64,000 nt of DNA from Alphaproteobacteria bacterium (GTDB lineage: Bacteria; Pseudomonadota; Alphaproteobacteria; Rhodobacterales; Rhodobacteraceae). The notes below the pieces were generated by a model. That model worked only from the letters and a program-made list of their open reading frames with translations, was not told the origin of the DNA and ran no database searches. Position 1 is the stretch's first letter, and each line of letters begins with the position of its first letter. Of this stretch, positions 7,998 to 17,022 are shown in pieces. The DNA lies in assembly GCA_030425925.1 (NCBI GenBank), contig JAUHZO010000018.1, forward strand, positions 31,275 through 95,274, given 5' to 3'. The translations under genes and the position numbers were made by a program.

Positions 7998-9089
7998 ATG
8001 GACAATTTCGAGATCTTCCTCGCCTGCCCGCCCGGGTTGGAACCGCTGCTGCTGGACGAGGCACAGGCGCTGGGCCTGGCCGAGGCCGCAACCGTGCCGG
8101 GCGGCGTGACCTGTCGCGGCGGCTGGCCAGAGGTCTGGCGCGCCAATCTGTGCCTGCGCGGGGCGACACGGGTGCTGGCGCGCTTTGCGTCCTTCCGGGC
8201 GATGCATCTGGCGCAGCTGGACAAGCGCGCGCGCAAGATCGACTGGGCGGGCGTGCTGCGCGCCGATGTGCCGGTGCGTGTCGACGTGACCTGCCGCAAT
8301 TCCAGGATCTACCACGACCGCGCCGCCCGGCAGCGGCTGGACCGCGCCATCGCCGAGACGCTGGGCGCGCCGCTGGGCGAGGGCGGCGTCAGCGTCAAGG
8401 CGCGGATCGAGGACGACCTTGTGACCCTCAGCCTCGACACCTCGGGCGAGCCGCTGCACCGGCGCGGCCACAAGGAGGCGGTCGGCAAGGCGCCCCTGCG
8501 CGAAACCCTGGCCGCGCTGTTCCTGCGCGCCTGTGGCTATGACGGCACGCAGACGGTGCTGGATCCGATGTGCGGCTCGGGCACCTTCGTGATCGAGGCG
8601 GCAGAGATCGCGGCCGGTCTCGTCCCGGGCCGGTCGCGTGGCTTTGCGTTCGAGCAGTTGGCAGGCTTTGACGCGGCGGCCGTGGCGGCGCTGCGCGGCG
8701 GCGCGGCGCGGGAGAGCGGTCTGCGGTTTTACGGCGCGGACCGCGACGACGGCGCGATCCGCGCCAGCACCGCCAATGCGGCGCGCGCCGGGGTGGGGGC
8801 GCTGTGCCATTTCGCCCGCGCGCCGATCAGCGATCTGGCGCGGCCCGAGGGGCCGGCGGGGCTTGTCATGGTCAACCCGCCTTACGGCGCGCGGATCGGC
8901 AACCGGAAGCTGCTGTTCGCGCTTTACGGCACGCTGGGGCAGGTGCTGACGGCGCGGTTCCAGGGCTGGCGGCTGGGGATGGTGACCTCGGATGGCGGGC
9001 TGGCGAAGGCGACGGGGCTGAGCTTGCAGGCCGGGCCGCCGGTGGATCTGGGCGGGATCAAGGTCAAGCTGTACCAGGCGAAACTGTAG
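7998..9089 (+). CDS. THUMP-domain class I RNA methyltransferase (RlmL/Trm14-like)
   Basis: A 363-residue SAM-dependent methyltransferase. The N-terminal part (about residues 1-155) fits a ferredoxin-like/THUMP RNA-binding region. The catalytic half has motif I VLDPMCGSGTFVIEAAEIA and motif IV MVNPPYGARIG, the NPPY signature of base N-methylating enzymes. It matches the short single-domain relatives of 23S rRNA m2G2445 methyltransferase RlmL, so it probably methylates rRNA or tRNA guanine. The exact target is not deducible. A purine-rich GCGGGGG precedes the ATG. Confidence 0.88.
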   Translation: MDNFEIFLACPPGLEPLLLDEAQALGLAEAATVPGGVTCRGGWPEVWRANLCLRGATRVLARFASFRAMHLAQLDKRARKIDWAGVLRADVPVRVDVTCRNSRIYHDRAARQRLDRAIAETLGAPLGEGGVSVKARIEDDLVTLSLDTSGEPLHRRGHKEAVGKAPLRETLAALFLRACGYDGTQTVLDPMCGSGTFVIEAAEIAAGLVPGRSRGFAFEQLAGFDAAAVAALRGGAARESGLRFYGADRDDGAIRASTANAARAGVGALCHFARAPISDLARPEGPAGLVMVNPPYGARIGNRKLLFALYGTLGQVLTARFQGWRLGMVTSDGGLAKATGLSLQAGPPVDLGGIKVKLYQAKL

Positions 9090-9120
9090 CGGCGGCGCGA
9101 TGCGGTTCGCCAGGGGGCGG

Positions 9121-9168
9121 GGCCGATTTCTTGCAAAGAAATCGGCCGGAAACTTGCGAAGTTTCCGG
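9121..9168. repeat. Twin-hairpin element A
   Basis: Two adjoining perfect inverted repeats with 3-base loops: GGCCGATTTCTT/AAGAAATCGGCC (9121-9147, loop GCA) and CCGGAAACTT/AAGTTTCCGG (9146-9168, loop GCG). They share two bases. The element lies between the convergent methyltransferase and permease genes and ends 11 bases from the permease stop, so it probably acts as a bidirectional terminator. Similar pairs occur at 19961-20016 and 33877-33923. Confidence 0.75.
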
Positions 9169-9178
9169 TGCCCGTCGC

Positions 9179-10003
9179 TCAATTTGGTGCGCGTTCCGCC
9201 CAGCCCGCAAACACCTTCTCCAGCGCGACGACCACGTAGTAGAGCACGATCCCGAGGAACGCCAAGGCGATCAGCACCGCGAACATCAGCGGGTAGTCCG
9301 AGTTCGTCTTGCCGCTGTCAAAGAGCGCGCCCAGCCCGCGCCCGTGCGGCGAGACGATCTCCATCAGGTTGGTGCCGATGAAGGCCAGCGTCACCGCCAC
9401 CTTGAGCGCGCCGAAAAACTCCGGCAGCGTCTTGGGCAGGGCGATCTTCCAGAAGATCGTGGTTTGCGACGCACCGAGGCTGCGCAGGATGTCGCGATAT
9501 TCCGGCTCCAGCGTGGACAGACCGATAGAGATCGACACCGCGATGGGAAAGAACGAGATCATGAAGGCGATCAGCACCGTGTTGAAATCGTGGTGGCCCA
9601 CGAAAAGCAGCGCCACGATGGGCACCACGGTCGCCTTGGGGATGGCGTTGAACCCCACCAGCAGCGGGTAGAGCGCGTCGCGCATGACGCGCGAAAAGCC
9701 CATCACCATGCCCAGCAGCACGCCCACGACCACCGCCAGAAGCAGGCCCACCACCGTGCGCCAGAGCGTCTGCCAGCCCATGGTCAGGAACAGGCTCCAG
9801 TATTTCGCATAGGCCGGAGGCAGGTCCGAGGGCGAGGCCATCACGTAGTTCGGCCAGCCATTGATCCAGACCAGCGCCTCCCAGAAGGCCAGAAAGACGA
9901 CCACGGCCGCGATGGGGGCAATCACCGCCCGGCTGGTCAGCGCGCGCAGCAGGGTGCCGGAGGGGCTGTCGCGGTCGGGCAGGGGCTGGGGAACATAGGC
10001 CAT
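9179..10003 (-). CDS. ABC transporter permease (SsuC/TauC/NMT1 type)
   Basis: A 274-residue inner-membrane protein with about six hydrophobic segments and the permease EAA-type loop LRSLGASQTTIFWKIALPKTLPEFFGALKVA. The family is the nitrate/sulfonate/taurine/pyrimidine importer permease, BPD_transp_1. It is the last gene of a minus-strand operon with a substrate-binding protein and an ATPase; its start follows the ATPase stop by 11 bases. The substrate is unknown. Confidence 0.9.
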   Translation of the reverse strand: MAYVPQPLPDRDSPSGTLLRALTSRAVIAPIAAVVVFLAFWEALVWINGWPNYVMASPSDLPPAYAKYWSLFLTMGWQTLWRTVVGLLLAVVVGVLLGMVMGFSRVMRDALYPLLVGFNAIPKATVVPIVALLFVGHHDFNTVLIAFMISFFPIAVSISIGLSTLEPEYRDILRSLGASQTTIFWKIALPKTLPEFFGALKVAVTLAFIGTNLMEIVSPHGRGLGALFDSGKTNSDYPLMFAVLIALAFLGIVLYYVVVALEKVFAGWAERAPN

Positions 10004-10014
10004 GTCGGTCTCCG

Positions 10015-10806
10015 TCAGGCGGCGGGCGCGCGGCCCTGGGCGATCTCGATCTGGTTGCGCAGATCGTGCAGCATGTCCGCGGTTTCCTTCGTGTAAAGCA
10101 TCTCGATATCGCGCGGGCCGTCGCCCTGATCGGGGATGTCGAGCACGTATTGCGTCCGCGCCGGGCGGCCCGACAGCACCACCACCTGGTCCGCCAGGTA
10201 GATCGACTCGCGCAGGTCATGGGTGATCAGCACACCGGTGAACGGCTCTTTCTCCTTCACCTGGTGCATGATCTGCCACAGGTCCTCGCGCGTGAAGGCG
10301 TCAAGCGCGCCGAAGGGTTCGTCAAGGATCAGCACCTCGGGCTGGTGCACCAGCGCCCGGCACAGCGAGGCGCGCTGGCGCATGCCGCCGGACAGCTCCG
10401 ACGGGCGCTTGTCCTCGAACCCCTCCAGCCCCACCAGCGACAGCAGATAGCGCGCGCGCTCCTGCTGCTGCGCCTTGCCGAGACGGGTCGGCACGATTTC
10501 CAGCGGCAGCATGACGTTCTGCAGGATCGTGCGCCATTCCAGCATCACGGGGTTCTGGAACGCCATGCCCACGGTGGAGCGGGGCGATTTCACCTGCTCG
10601 CCATGCAGCCAGACCTCGCCCGTGTCGGGCTTCAGCAGGCCTGCGACCAGCTTGGTCAGCGTGGACTTGCCGCAGCCCGAGGGGCCGACAACGGCGACAA
10701 AGCCGCCTTCGGGCACCGCCAGGTCCAGCCCGTCCAGCACCGGCAGCGGGCCGGCCTTGGTCTGGTAGGCGTGGCGGACATGCTTGATTTCGATGAGGTT
10801 TGTCAT
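10015..10806 (-). CDS. ABC transporter ATP-binding protein (SsuB/TauB type)
   Basis: A 263-residue ATPase: Walker A GPSGCGKSTLTKL, Q-loop FQNPVMLEW, signature LSGGMRQRASLCRAL, Walker B LILDEPFGALDAF and H-loop THDL. These fit the aliphatic-sulfonate/nitrate-type importers. The start is taken at 10806 (MTNLIEIKHVRHAY), because the seven upstream residues are not conserved-looking and overlap the leader. A paired REP-like palindrome (10839-10890) separates it from the binding-protein gene. Confidence 0.9.
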   Translation of the reverse strand: MTNLIEIKHVRHAYQTKAGPLPVLDGLDLAVPEGGFVAVVGPSGCGKSTLTKLVAGLLKPDTGEVWLHGEQVKSPRSTVGMAFQNPVMLEWRTILQNVMLPLEIVPTRLGKAQQQERARYLLSLVGLEGFEDKRPSELSGGMRQRASLCRALVHQPEVLILDEPFGALDAFTREDLWQIMHQVKEKEPFTGVLITHDLRESIYLADQVVVLSGRPARTQYVLDIPDQGDGPRDIEMLYTKETADMLHDLRNQIEIAQGRAPAA

Positions 10807-10838
10807 GAAGCGGTCTTTTGCGGCCATCCGGCAGGCAA

Positions 10839-10890
10839 GGCGGGGTCAACCCCGCCCTGCGAAAGGCTGTAGGGCGGGGTTGACCCCGCC
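10839..10890. repeat. Paired REP-like palindromes (head-to-head)
   Basis: Two GGCGGGGT...ACCCCGCC units (10839-10856 and 10873-10890) with CTGC and GTAG facing inward, a BIME-like arrangement. It lies between the binding-protein stop and the ATPase start of one operon, so it could attenuate or stabilise the upstream message. Confidence 0.75.
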
Positions 10891-10896
10891 ATACCG

Positions 10897-11901
10897 TCAG
10901 TTCAGCGCAAACCCGCCCTCGGGCAGGTAGGCATCGGAGAAGTAAAGCGACGCGTCCGGCTCGGAATTGAACTCGTAGGTCAGCTTCATCTGCTCGATGG
11001 CATTGGCAAAGCGCGCCGCATCGATCCCGCCCATGCCGTTGGCCATGGTGTAATCGGTGACAACGTTGGCCGCGATGGCCAGTTCCAGCCGGCGGGTCTC
11101 CAGCGCGGCATCGGCGGCCACGTTGCGCGGCATCAGGCTGTCCGAGACAGCAGACGCCGGATCGGCGATGGCATCGGTCCAGCCCTTGGCCACAGCGGCA
11201 AGAAAGCCCTTGACCGCGTCGGCATTCGCGGCGGCGAACTCGGTGTTCACGATGATCGCGTTGCCGTAAAGGTCGACGCCATGATCGGCCATCAGGATGG
11301 TCGAGATGTCGTCTTCGGGCACGCCCAGGCGCACGAGGTTCAGGTAGGACGAAAAGCTGAAGCCGGTGACGGCGGCCACTTCGCCCTGCGCCAGCATCGG
11401 CTCGCGCGTGGGAAAGCCCACCGGCTCGACGGTGATGGCGTCCACGTCAAGGCCGGTTTCGGCGGCAAAGATCGGGAACTGCGCCCAGGCCCCATCCGGC
11501 GGCGGCGCCCCCAGGACCCGGCCTTCGAGATCGGCGGGCGCTTCGACGCCCAGCGACTTGCGGCCCACGATGGCGAAGGGCGGCTTGTCATAGATCATCA
11601 TGACCGCGGTCACCGGCGCTCCGGGGTTCTGGTCGAGGAACTTGATCAGCGAGTTGATGTCGGCAAAGCCCACCGGAAACGCCCCGGTGGCCACCTTGGG
11701 AATCGCGTCAAGCGACCCCTGGCCGGCCGAGATCTCGACCGACAGGTCGGACTCGCCGAAATAGCCCTTGTCGATGGCCACAAAATAGGGCGCGGCGGGG
11801 CCTTCGAATTTCCAGTCGAGCGCGAACGGCATGGCCGTTTCGGACTGGGCCACGGTGGCGAGCGTCAGCCCGGCAGCGGCGGCAAAAGCGCGGTGGAACA
11901 T
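10897..11901 (-). CDS. NMT1/THI5-like ABC substrate-binding protein
   Basis: A 334-residue periplasmic binding protein with a signal peptide (MFHRAFAAAAGLTLATVAQS). FALDWKFEGPAAPYFVAIDKGYF is the NMT1/THI5 family opening. The family includes binding proteins for pyrimidine thiamine precursors, riboflavin and sulfonates. AAGGAGGTATAG directly precedes the ATG at 11901, a strong ribosome site. It is the first gene of the operon with the ATPase and permease. No TPP riboswitch motif (CTGAGA or ACCTGATC) was seen upstream, so a thiamine role has no regulatory support here. Confidence 0.88.
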   Translation of the reverse strand: MFHRAFAAAAGLTLATVAQSETAMPFALDWKFEGPAAPYFVAIDKGYFGESDLSVEISAGQGSLDAIPKVATGAFPVGFADINSLIKFLDQNPGAPVTAVMMIYDKPPFAIVGRKSLGVEAPADLEGRVLGAPPPDGAWAQFPIFAAETGLDVDAITVEPVGFPTREPMLAQGEVAAVTGFSFSSYLNLVRLGVPEDDISTILMADHGVDLYGNAIIVNTEFAAANADAVKGFLAAVAKGWTDAIADPASAVSDSLMPRNVAADAALETRRLELAIAANVVTDYTMANGMGGIDAARFANAIEQMKLTYEFNSEPDASLYFSDAYLPEGGFALN

Positions 11902-12053
11902 CTATACCTCCTTGTCGTGCGCGTTGGGCGCTACGGTTTCTTGGCGGCACGCCCTTTGCCAGTGCGGACCGGGCGGCGTCGGAGGGACAGTGCCGTTTGC
12001 CTGTTGATTAGGCAAGCGATTCCGGACTTGCCCGTTCCGGCGGCGACGGGCGG

Positions 12054-12392
12054 TCAGCCGCCCAGCATCCCCCGCGGGCACCAGAAGCCGGTGTAAAGCC
12101 CGTAACAGGTGGCGCTGCGGCCGAACCCTTCCAGATCGAAGCGGCTGTAAAGCTGGCGGTTGTCGCGGGTGATGTCGATGCCGGTGCGCACCAGGCTGTA
12201 GCATCCGTCCCGGTCGACCCGGCAGGCCAAGAGGGCGGCGGCATCGAGGCCCGAGCCGGTACCCAGCGACTGGCTGTCCACCGCCGCGATGACCTGCCGT
12301 TTCAGTTCGGCCTCGGCGTCTTCCATCGAGGGATTGGTGAGCCATGCACCGATGGCGGCCATGGTGAGCATGCCGAGGAGGAACTTGAACAT
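12054..12392 (-). CDS. Small exported/anchored protein, DUF4359-like
   Basis: A 112-residue protein opening MFKFLLGMLTMAAIGAWLTNPSMEDAEAELKRQ. The hydrophobic N-terminus followed by TNPS.ED resembles the DUF4359 family. Four cysteines follow (CRVDRDGC, CYGLYTGFWC) and could form disulfides if it is exported. AAAGGGG precedes the ATG. The function is unknown, and the gene stands alone between the NMT1 operon and the HAD phosphatase. Confidence 0.7.
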   Translation of the reverse strand: MFKFLLGMLTMAAIGAWLTNPSMEDAEAELKRQVIAAVDSQSLGTGSGLDAAALLACRVDRDGCYSLVRTGIDITRDNRQLYSRFDLEGFGRSATCYGLYTGFWCPRGMLGG

Positions 12393-12515
12393 GGGGCCCC
12401 TTTCACGGGATCTGACTCTGGGAAATGGCGTGCGGCCCGCCCCCCCTGACAGGGGAGGGTCCGGTGGCGATGGCCGTGCTGTACTGCCGGGCCCCGCGCT
12501 TGTCGAGACGGCGGA

Positions 12516-13163
12516 TCAGAGCGGCAGGTCGAACCCCGCCTTGCGCGCGCCCTCGATCAGGCTGGGCGCGACGTGGTGGGCGTGATCGGTGGGGGGCGTG
12601 GTCATGTCGGGCACCAGCACCACCTGCATGCCGGCCGCAAAGGCCGAGCGCGATCCCGGCCCGCTGTCCTCGAACGCCAGGCAGCGCGCGGGGTCGACGC
12701 CCAGCTGGCGGGCAGCCAGCAGATAGGGATCGGGGGCTGGTTTGCGGTGGGTGACGTCATCGGCGGTCACCACCACCTCGAAGAACCGCGCCAGCCCGGT
12801 TTCGGACAGCTTGCGCGTGGCGGCTCTGGTCCCCGACGAGGTGGCGACGGCCAGCGGCAGGCCCTGGCCGGCAAGCGCGGTCAGAAGCGCCTCGGCCCCC
12901 TCGCGCGCGGGGATGCCGGCGGCAAAGCGGGTGTGGATCTCGGCATCCCAGTCGCGGTTGAGCGCGTCGAGATCCGTCTCCGGCAGGGCCGCACGCAGGA
13001 TGCGCTGCCCGGTGGGGCCGTCGGTGCCGAGGATCTGCCCGAAAAGGTCATGCGTCATCCGTGTGCCGTGGCGGGCAAAGACCGTCTCGCCCGCCTCGTA
13101 CATCAGGCGTTCGGTATCGACGAGAGTGCCGTCGAGGTCGAAAATCACGGCGTCAAAGGGCAT
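12516..13163 (-). CDS. HAD-superfamily phosphatase (beta-phosphoglucomutase-like)
   Basis: A 215-residue HAD subfamily IA enzyme. Motif I is FDLDGTLVDTE, motif II VATSSGT, motif III K in HRKPAPDPYLLAA, and motif IV CLAFEDSGPGSRSA. The helical cap lies between residues 15 and 85. It is probably a soluble sugar-phosphate or nucleotide phosphatase; the substrate is not evident. The start at 13163 (MPFDAVIFDLDG) is chosen over an 18-residue upstream extension that runs into the 52-bp repeat. Confidence 0.9.
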   Translation of the reverse strand: MPFDAVIFDLDGTLVDTERLMYEAGETVFARHGTRMTHDLFGQILGTDGPTGQRILRAALPETDLDALNRDWDAEIHTRFAAGIPAREGAEALLTALAGQGLPLAVATSSGTRAATRKLSETGLARFFEVVVTADDVTHRKPAPDPYLLAARQLGVDPARCLAFEDSGPGSRSAFAAGMQVVLVPDMTTPPTDHAHHVAPSLIEGARKAGFDLPL

Positions 13164-13191
13164 GTCGCGCTCCGTTGTTGGTGGTCTGCCG

Positions 13192-13243
13192 CCCCTCACC
13201 CTGCCCCTCTCCCCCAAGGGGAGAGGGGACCTGTTGCGCGGGG
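13192..13243. repeat. 52-bp dispersed repeat, copy 1
   Basis: CCCCTCACC followed by an 11-bp perfect palindrome arm CCCCTCTCCCC/GGGGAGAGGGG (13204-13228) and the tail ACCTGTTGCGCGGGG. It matches 22112-22163 with four differences. Both copies sit upstream of, and close to, the start of a minus-strand gene or operon gene. Confidence 0.8.
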
Positions 13244-13261
13244 CGGGTCATGGGGCGCTCT

Positions 13262-13293
13262 AACGACAAAACGGGCGGCTGGATAGCCGCCCG
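13262..13293 (-). terminator. Rho-independent terminator of the cpdB-like gene
   Basis: Perfect 9-bp arms CGGGCGGCT (13272-13280) and AGCCGCCCG (13285-13293) with a 4-base loop. On the minus strand the hairpin is followed by TTTTGTCGTT. It lies 25 bases past the cpdB-like stop. Confidence 0.85.
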
Positions 13294-13317
13294 CCTGTCA
13301 CGCTTTGTGTCCCGAGC

Positions 13318-15285
13318 TTACAGCTTGATGCGGAAGGCCGCGAAGCCGTCTGCGGCTTCGCCCGCGTCCTCGATCGTCACGCCCTTGACGTCGCCCATGT
13401 AGTCGCGCGCCCTGGGGCCGGTTTCGAACAGCACGGTGGTGCCTTCCAGCGGTGCGAAGGACCAGTTGGCATCCGCCGACGGATTGATCGTGCCCTGTTC
13501 CACGATGTAGCGGACGATGACGTCGCGGTTGGTGTCGGGGGCCTCGAAGATGATCGTGTCGCCCATCGCGCCGGGGAAGCTGCCGCCGCCCGAGGCGCGG
13601 TAGTTGTTGGTGGCGATCACGAATTCCATGTCCGGCGTGACCGGTTCGCCGTTATAGGCAAGGTTCACGATGCGGCTGGCCTCTGCCTGCGCCAGCCCGC
13701 CCTTGGGGTCGTATTTCGACGGCTGGCTGAGGTCGATCTGGTAGGTCACCCCGTCGATCACGTCGAAATTGTAGCTGGGGAAGTCGGGGTTCAGCAGCGC
13801 CGCGTCCTGCGCACCCGGCTCAACCTGGTTGAACATGCCCGCGGAGCGTTCCAGCCAGTCCTTGACCTCGGCCCCGGTGACCTTCACCGCGCGCACGGTG
13901 TTGGGGTAGAGGTAGAGGTCGGCCACGTTCTTGATCGCCACGTCGCCCGCGGCCACGTCGGTGTAATACTCCGGACCGCCACGGCCGCCGGCCTTGAACG
14001 GTGCGGCGGCCGACAGGATCGGCAGGCCGGCATATTCGGTATTGGCCAGCATCTGTTCGATGTACCACTTCTGGGCAATCGACACGATCTGCACCGACGG
14101 ATCGTCGGCCACCAGCGCAAAGTAGCTGTGCAGCGGGGCCGAGGTCTTGCCCACCGCGCGGCGCACATAGGCCAGCGTTTCCTCGTGGTCCTGCCGGACG
14201 GCCTCGATCACCGCCGCGTCGTCCTCGACCAGTGCGGTGATGGAACGGTCTTCGTTGCGGCGCGAGATCGGGCGGGCCTCGGTCTCGGACGAGACCACGC
14301 GCCATGCATTGCCGTCCCGCTCCAGCAGCAGGTCGATCAGGCCCAGATGCGAGCCCCAGAAGCCGCCCATGACAGCCGGCTTGCCATGGATCGTGCCCTT
14401 GTCAGCGTCCACCGCGGCGTAATCGGCATAGGTGGGCGAGGGGAAGACCAGGTGGCTGTGGCCGGTGACCAGCGCGTCGATGCCGTCGACCTGGGCCAGC
14501 GGCACGCTGGCATTCTCCATCCCGTCTGCGCGCTGGGCCGACCCGATGCCGGAATGCGACAGCGCGATGATGATGTCGGCGCCTTCCTCGCGCATCTGCG
14601 GCACATAGGCCTCGGCGGTGGCGACGATGTCGCGCGCGGTCACGTTGCCTTCGAGATGCTTGCGGTCCCAGTTCATCACCTGCGGCGGGGTGAAGCCGAT
14701 CACGCCCACCTTGATCGGATGCGTGTTGCCCGCTCCGTCGGTCAGCATGCGGTCAAGGATGACATAGGGGGCGAACAGCGTCTCGTCCTCGCGCGGGGAT
14801 GCGCCTTCGGACTTGGCGATGTTGGCCAGAACCACCGGGAAGTCGGCCCCCGCCATCGACTTTTCGAGGAAGGAGATGCCGTAGTTGAACTCGTGGTTGC
14901 CGATGGTGGCGGCGTCAAAGCCCAGGGTGTTCATGGCGGTCACGATCGGGTGCATGTCGCCTTCGGCCATGCCGCGTTCATAGGCGATGTAATCGCCCAT
15001 CGGGTTGCCCTGCAGGAAGTCGCCATTGTCCACCAACAGCGTGTTGGTCGCCTCGGCCCGGATGTCGCTGATGATCGACGCGGTGCGCGACAGGCCGACG
15101 GTGTCGACGGGACGGTCGGCGTAATAGTCGTAGGGATAGACATGGACGTGGATGTCGGTCGTTTCCATGATCCGCAGATGCGCCTGGTTGGCGGCGGCCC
15201 TGGCAGAGAAGGGGTGCAGCGTGATCAAGGCAGCTCCGGCCGTGGTGCCAGCCAGGAACTGGCGGCGGGTGACATTGTGTTTCAT
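13318..15285 (-). CDS. cpdB: 2',3'-cyclic-nucleotide 2'-phosphodiesterase/3'-nucleotidase, Tat-type exported
   Basis: A 655-residue periplasmic enzyme that hydrolyses 2',3'-cyclic nucleotides and then 3'-nucleotides to nucleosides and phosphate. The N-terminus MKHNVTRRQFLAGTTAGAAL has an RR-x-F-L Tat motif. The metallophosphoesterase domain shows METTDIHVHV, VDNGDFLQGNPMGDY and IGNHEFNYG, then ALSHSGIG and TGHSHLVF. The 5'-nucleotidase C-terminal domain contains NNYRASGGGSFPG, which stacks the base. The start at 15285 is the first Met of the Tat leader. A terminator follows at 13262-13293. It is divergent from nudC. Confidence 0.93.
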   Translation of the reverse strand: MKHNVTRRQFLAGTTAGAALITLHPFSARAAANQAHLRIMETTDIHVHVYPYDYYADRPVDTVGLSRTASIISDIRAEATNTLLVDNGDFLQGNPMGDYIAYERGMAEGDMHPIVTAMNTLGFDAATIGNHEFNYGISFLEKSMAGADFPVVLANIAKSEGASPREDETLFAPYVILDRMLTDGAGNTHPIKVGVIGFTPPQVMNWDRKHLEGNVTARDIVATAEAYVPQMREEGADIIIALSHSGIGSAQRADGMENASVPLAQVDGIDALVTGHSHLVFPSPTYADYAAVDADKGTIHGKPAVMGGFWGSHLGLIDLLLERDGNAWRVVSSETEARPISRRNEDRSITALVEDDAAVIEAVRQDHEETLAYVRRAVGKTSAPLHSYFALVADDPSVQIVSIAQKWYIEQMLANTEYAGLPILSAAAPFKAGGRGGPEYYTDVAAGDVAIKNVADLYLYPNTVRAVKVTGAEVKDWLERSAGMFNQVEPGAQDAALLNPDFPSYNFDVIDGVTYQIDLSQPSKYDPKGGLAQAEASRIVNLAYNGEPVTPDMEFVIATNNYRASGGGSFPGAMGDTIIFEAPDTNRDVIVRYIVEQGTINPSADANWSFAPLEGTTVLFETGPRARDYMGDVKGVTIEDAGEAADGFAAFRIKL

Positions 15286-15375
15286 GGGCGTGGTCCACCT
15301 GTCGGCATTGATGATTGCGCCACGGTAAGACCTGTTTCCTACAGACTTGTGAAGGAACCGCAAATGGCGGTGGAT

Positions 15376-15392
15376 TGCAATCGCAGATTGCA
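15376..15392. promoter_or_regulatory. Inverted repeat in the cpdB-nudC divergent region
   Basis: TGCAATC GCA GATTGCA is a perfect 7-bp dyad with a 3-base centre, 84 bases before nudC and 91 bases before cpdB. It may be an operator; no matching regulator is known. Confidence 0.35.
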
Positions 15393-15476
15393 GCGGCGAC
15401 GCAGCAGGGAATTGCCAATCCCGGCCGGGCGGGGCAGTGTCCGGCCAGAACGAGAGCCAGAACAGGGGGGCAGGCG

Positions 15477-16445
15477 ATGCAACATGCGGAACAGGTGACC
15501 TTTGGCGGCTCGGCGCTGGACCGGGCGGCGGAACTGCGCACGGACATCCCGGCCCTGGCCGCGGCGATGACCGATGGCGCATCGCGCACGGTGCTGATCT
15601 GGCGCGGCAAGCCGCTGGTGACGGGTGAGGCGGCGCTGACGCTGTGCCGTCTGCCGCTGGACCACCCGGTGCTGGCCGAGGCGCAGGTGCCGCCGATCCT
15701 GCTGGGGCGCGAGGATGGCAACGCGATTTTTGCGCACGACATCTCGGCCTGGCAACCGGCCGATCTGGACGCCGAGCAGATGGGCCGCTTTCTCGACCCG
15801 ACAGAGCAGCGCCATCCCGGCCTGCCGGACACGATGCGCTTTGCCGAACTGCGCGCGATCATGACCCGGCTGGAGGCGCGCGATGCCGAACTGGCGGCGA
15901 CGGCCAAGGCGATCCACGGCTGGCACGCCACGCATGGCTTCTGTGCCCGCTGCGGGGCTGCGTCCGAGGTCTATCAGGCGGGCTGGCAGCGGATCTGCCC
16001 CGCCTGCGGCGGCCAGCATTTTCCGCGCACCGACCCGGTGGTGATCATGCTGATCACCCATGGCAACCGCTGCCTTCTGGGCCGCTCGCCCGGCTGGCCC
16101 GAGGGGATGTATTCCTGCCTTGCCGGTTTCGTGGAACCGGGCGAGACCATCGAGGCCGCGGTGCGGCGCGAGACGTTCGAGGAGGCCGGCATCCGGGTGG
16201 GCGCGGTGCGCTACCTGTCTAGCCAGCCCTGGCCGTTTCCGTCCTCGCTGATGTTCGGCTGCCACGGCGCGGCGCTGAGCGACGCCATCACCGTCGACCC
16301 CGCGGAACTGGAGGACGCGCGCTGGATGACGCGCGAAGAGGTGGCCGACGCCTTTGCCGGGCTGCGCAGCGACATCAAACCGGCGCGAAAGGGGGCAATT
16401 GCCCATTTTCTGCTGCGCAATTGGCTTGCGGACAGATTGGATTGA
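15477..16445 (+). CDS. nudC: NAD(H) pyrophosphatase / NAD-RNA decapping enzyme NudC
   Basis: A 322-residue Nudix enzyme that cleaves NADH to NMNH and AMP and removes NAD caps from RNA. The zinc ribbon is CARCGAASEVYQAGWQRICP with a further AC (two CxxC pairs). The Nudix box is GFVEPGETIEAAVRRETFEE followed by AG. The NudC-specific SQPWPFPSSLM follows it. The start at 15477 follows an AGGGGGG site; 54 upstream in-frame residues are atypical. The length is normal for alphaproteobacterial NudC with its N-terminal domain. Confidence 0.95.
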   Translation: MQHAEQVTFGGSALDRAAELRTDIPALAAAMTDGASRTVLIWRGKPLVTGEAALTLCRLPLDHPVLAEAQVPPILLGREDGNAIFAHDISAWQPADLDAEQMGRFLDPTEQRHPGLPDTMRFAELRAIMTRLEARDAELAATAKAIHGWHATHGFCARCGAASEVYQAGWQRICPACGGQHFPRTDPVVIMLITHGNRCLLGRSPGWPEGMYSCLAGFVEPGETIEAAVRRETFEEAGIRVGAVRYLSSQPWPFPSSLMFGCHGAALSDAITVDPAELEDARWMTREEVADAFAGLRSDIKPARKGAIAHFLLRNWLADRLD

Positions 16446-16501
16446 CCGGCGATATCGGCTAGACCAAACGCCATCAGAACCACAACGGACGGGCAGCAGG
16501 A

Positions 16502-16969
16502 ATGCAGTTGACAGCGCGCGAGGATATCGAGGCCCCCCTCGACCGGGTTTTTGCCGAGATCACCAATTTCGACTCCATCGAACGGCAGGCCCTGCGCCGC
16601 GGTGTCGAGGTGCGGCGCACCGACGAGGTGGCGGGCCCCGCTGCGGGCATGTCCTGGCGGGCCGGGTTCGGCTTTCGCGGCAAGATGCGCGAGGCCGACA
16701 TCACGCTGCGCGAATACACCCCGCCCGAACGGCTGGTCTTTGACAGCGAGGTCGGCGGGCTTGAGGCCAAGACGGTGATCGAACTGGTGCCGCTGTCGCG
16801 CGGACGCACCCGGATCAACCTCGTGTCGCAACTGGTGCCCAAGACGCTGTCGGCGCGGCTTCTGGTGCAGTCGCTGAAACTGGCCAAGGGCGGCATCGAC
16901 AAGCGCTTTCGCACCCGTATCGCCCGCTTTGCCAGGGAACTGGAAGACCGGCTGAAATCGCCGTTCTGA
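16502..16969 (+). CDS. SRPBCC/START-like small protein
   Basis: A 155-residue protein with the SRPBCC opening MQLTAREDIEAPLDRVFAEITNFDSIERQALRRG, then WRAGFGFRGKMREADITLREYTPPERLVF and a C-terminal helix. The fold binds small hydrophobic ligands. There is no signal peptide, and no partner is suggested by the neighbours. It lies 56 bases after nudC in the same direction, possibly in the same transcript. Confidence 0.8.
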   Translation: MQLTAREDIEAPLDRVFAEITNFDSIERQALRRGVEVRRTDEVAGPAAGMSWRAGFGFRGKMREADITLREYTPPERLVFDSEVGGLEAKTVIELVPLSRGRTRINLVSQLVPKTLSARLLVQSLKLAKGGIDKRFRTRIARFARELEDRLKSPF

Positions 16970-17022
16970 GCCTGTTTGACACGCAGAGGCGGTGCCGGCA
17001 CCGCCAACGGAAAGGATTTGGG

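Noticed and set aside
11902..12050. TPP riboswitch upstream of the NMT1-type binding protein
   Set aside because: No CTGAGA or ACCTGATC-type core was found. A short TTGCCT/AGGCAA dyad is present but has no riboswitch context.
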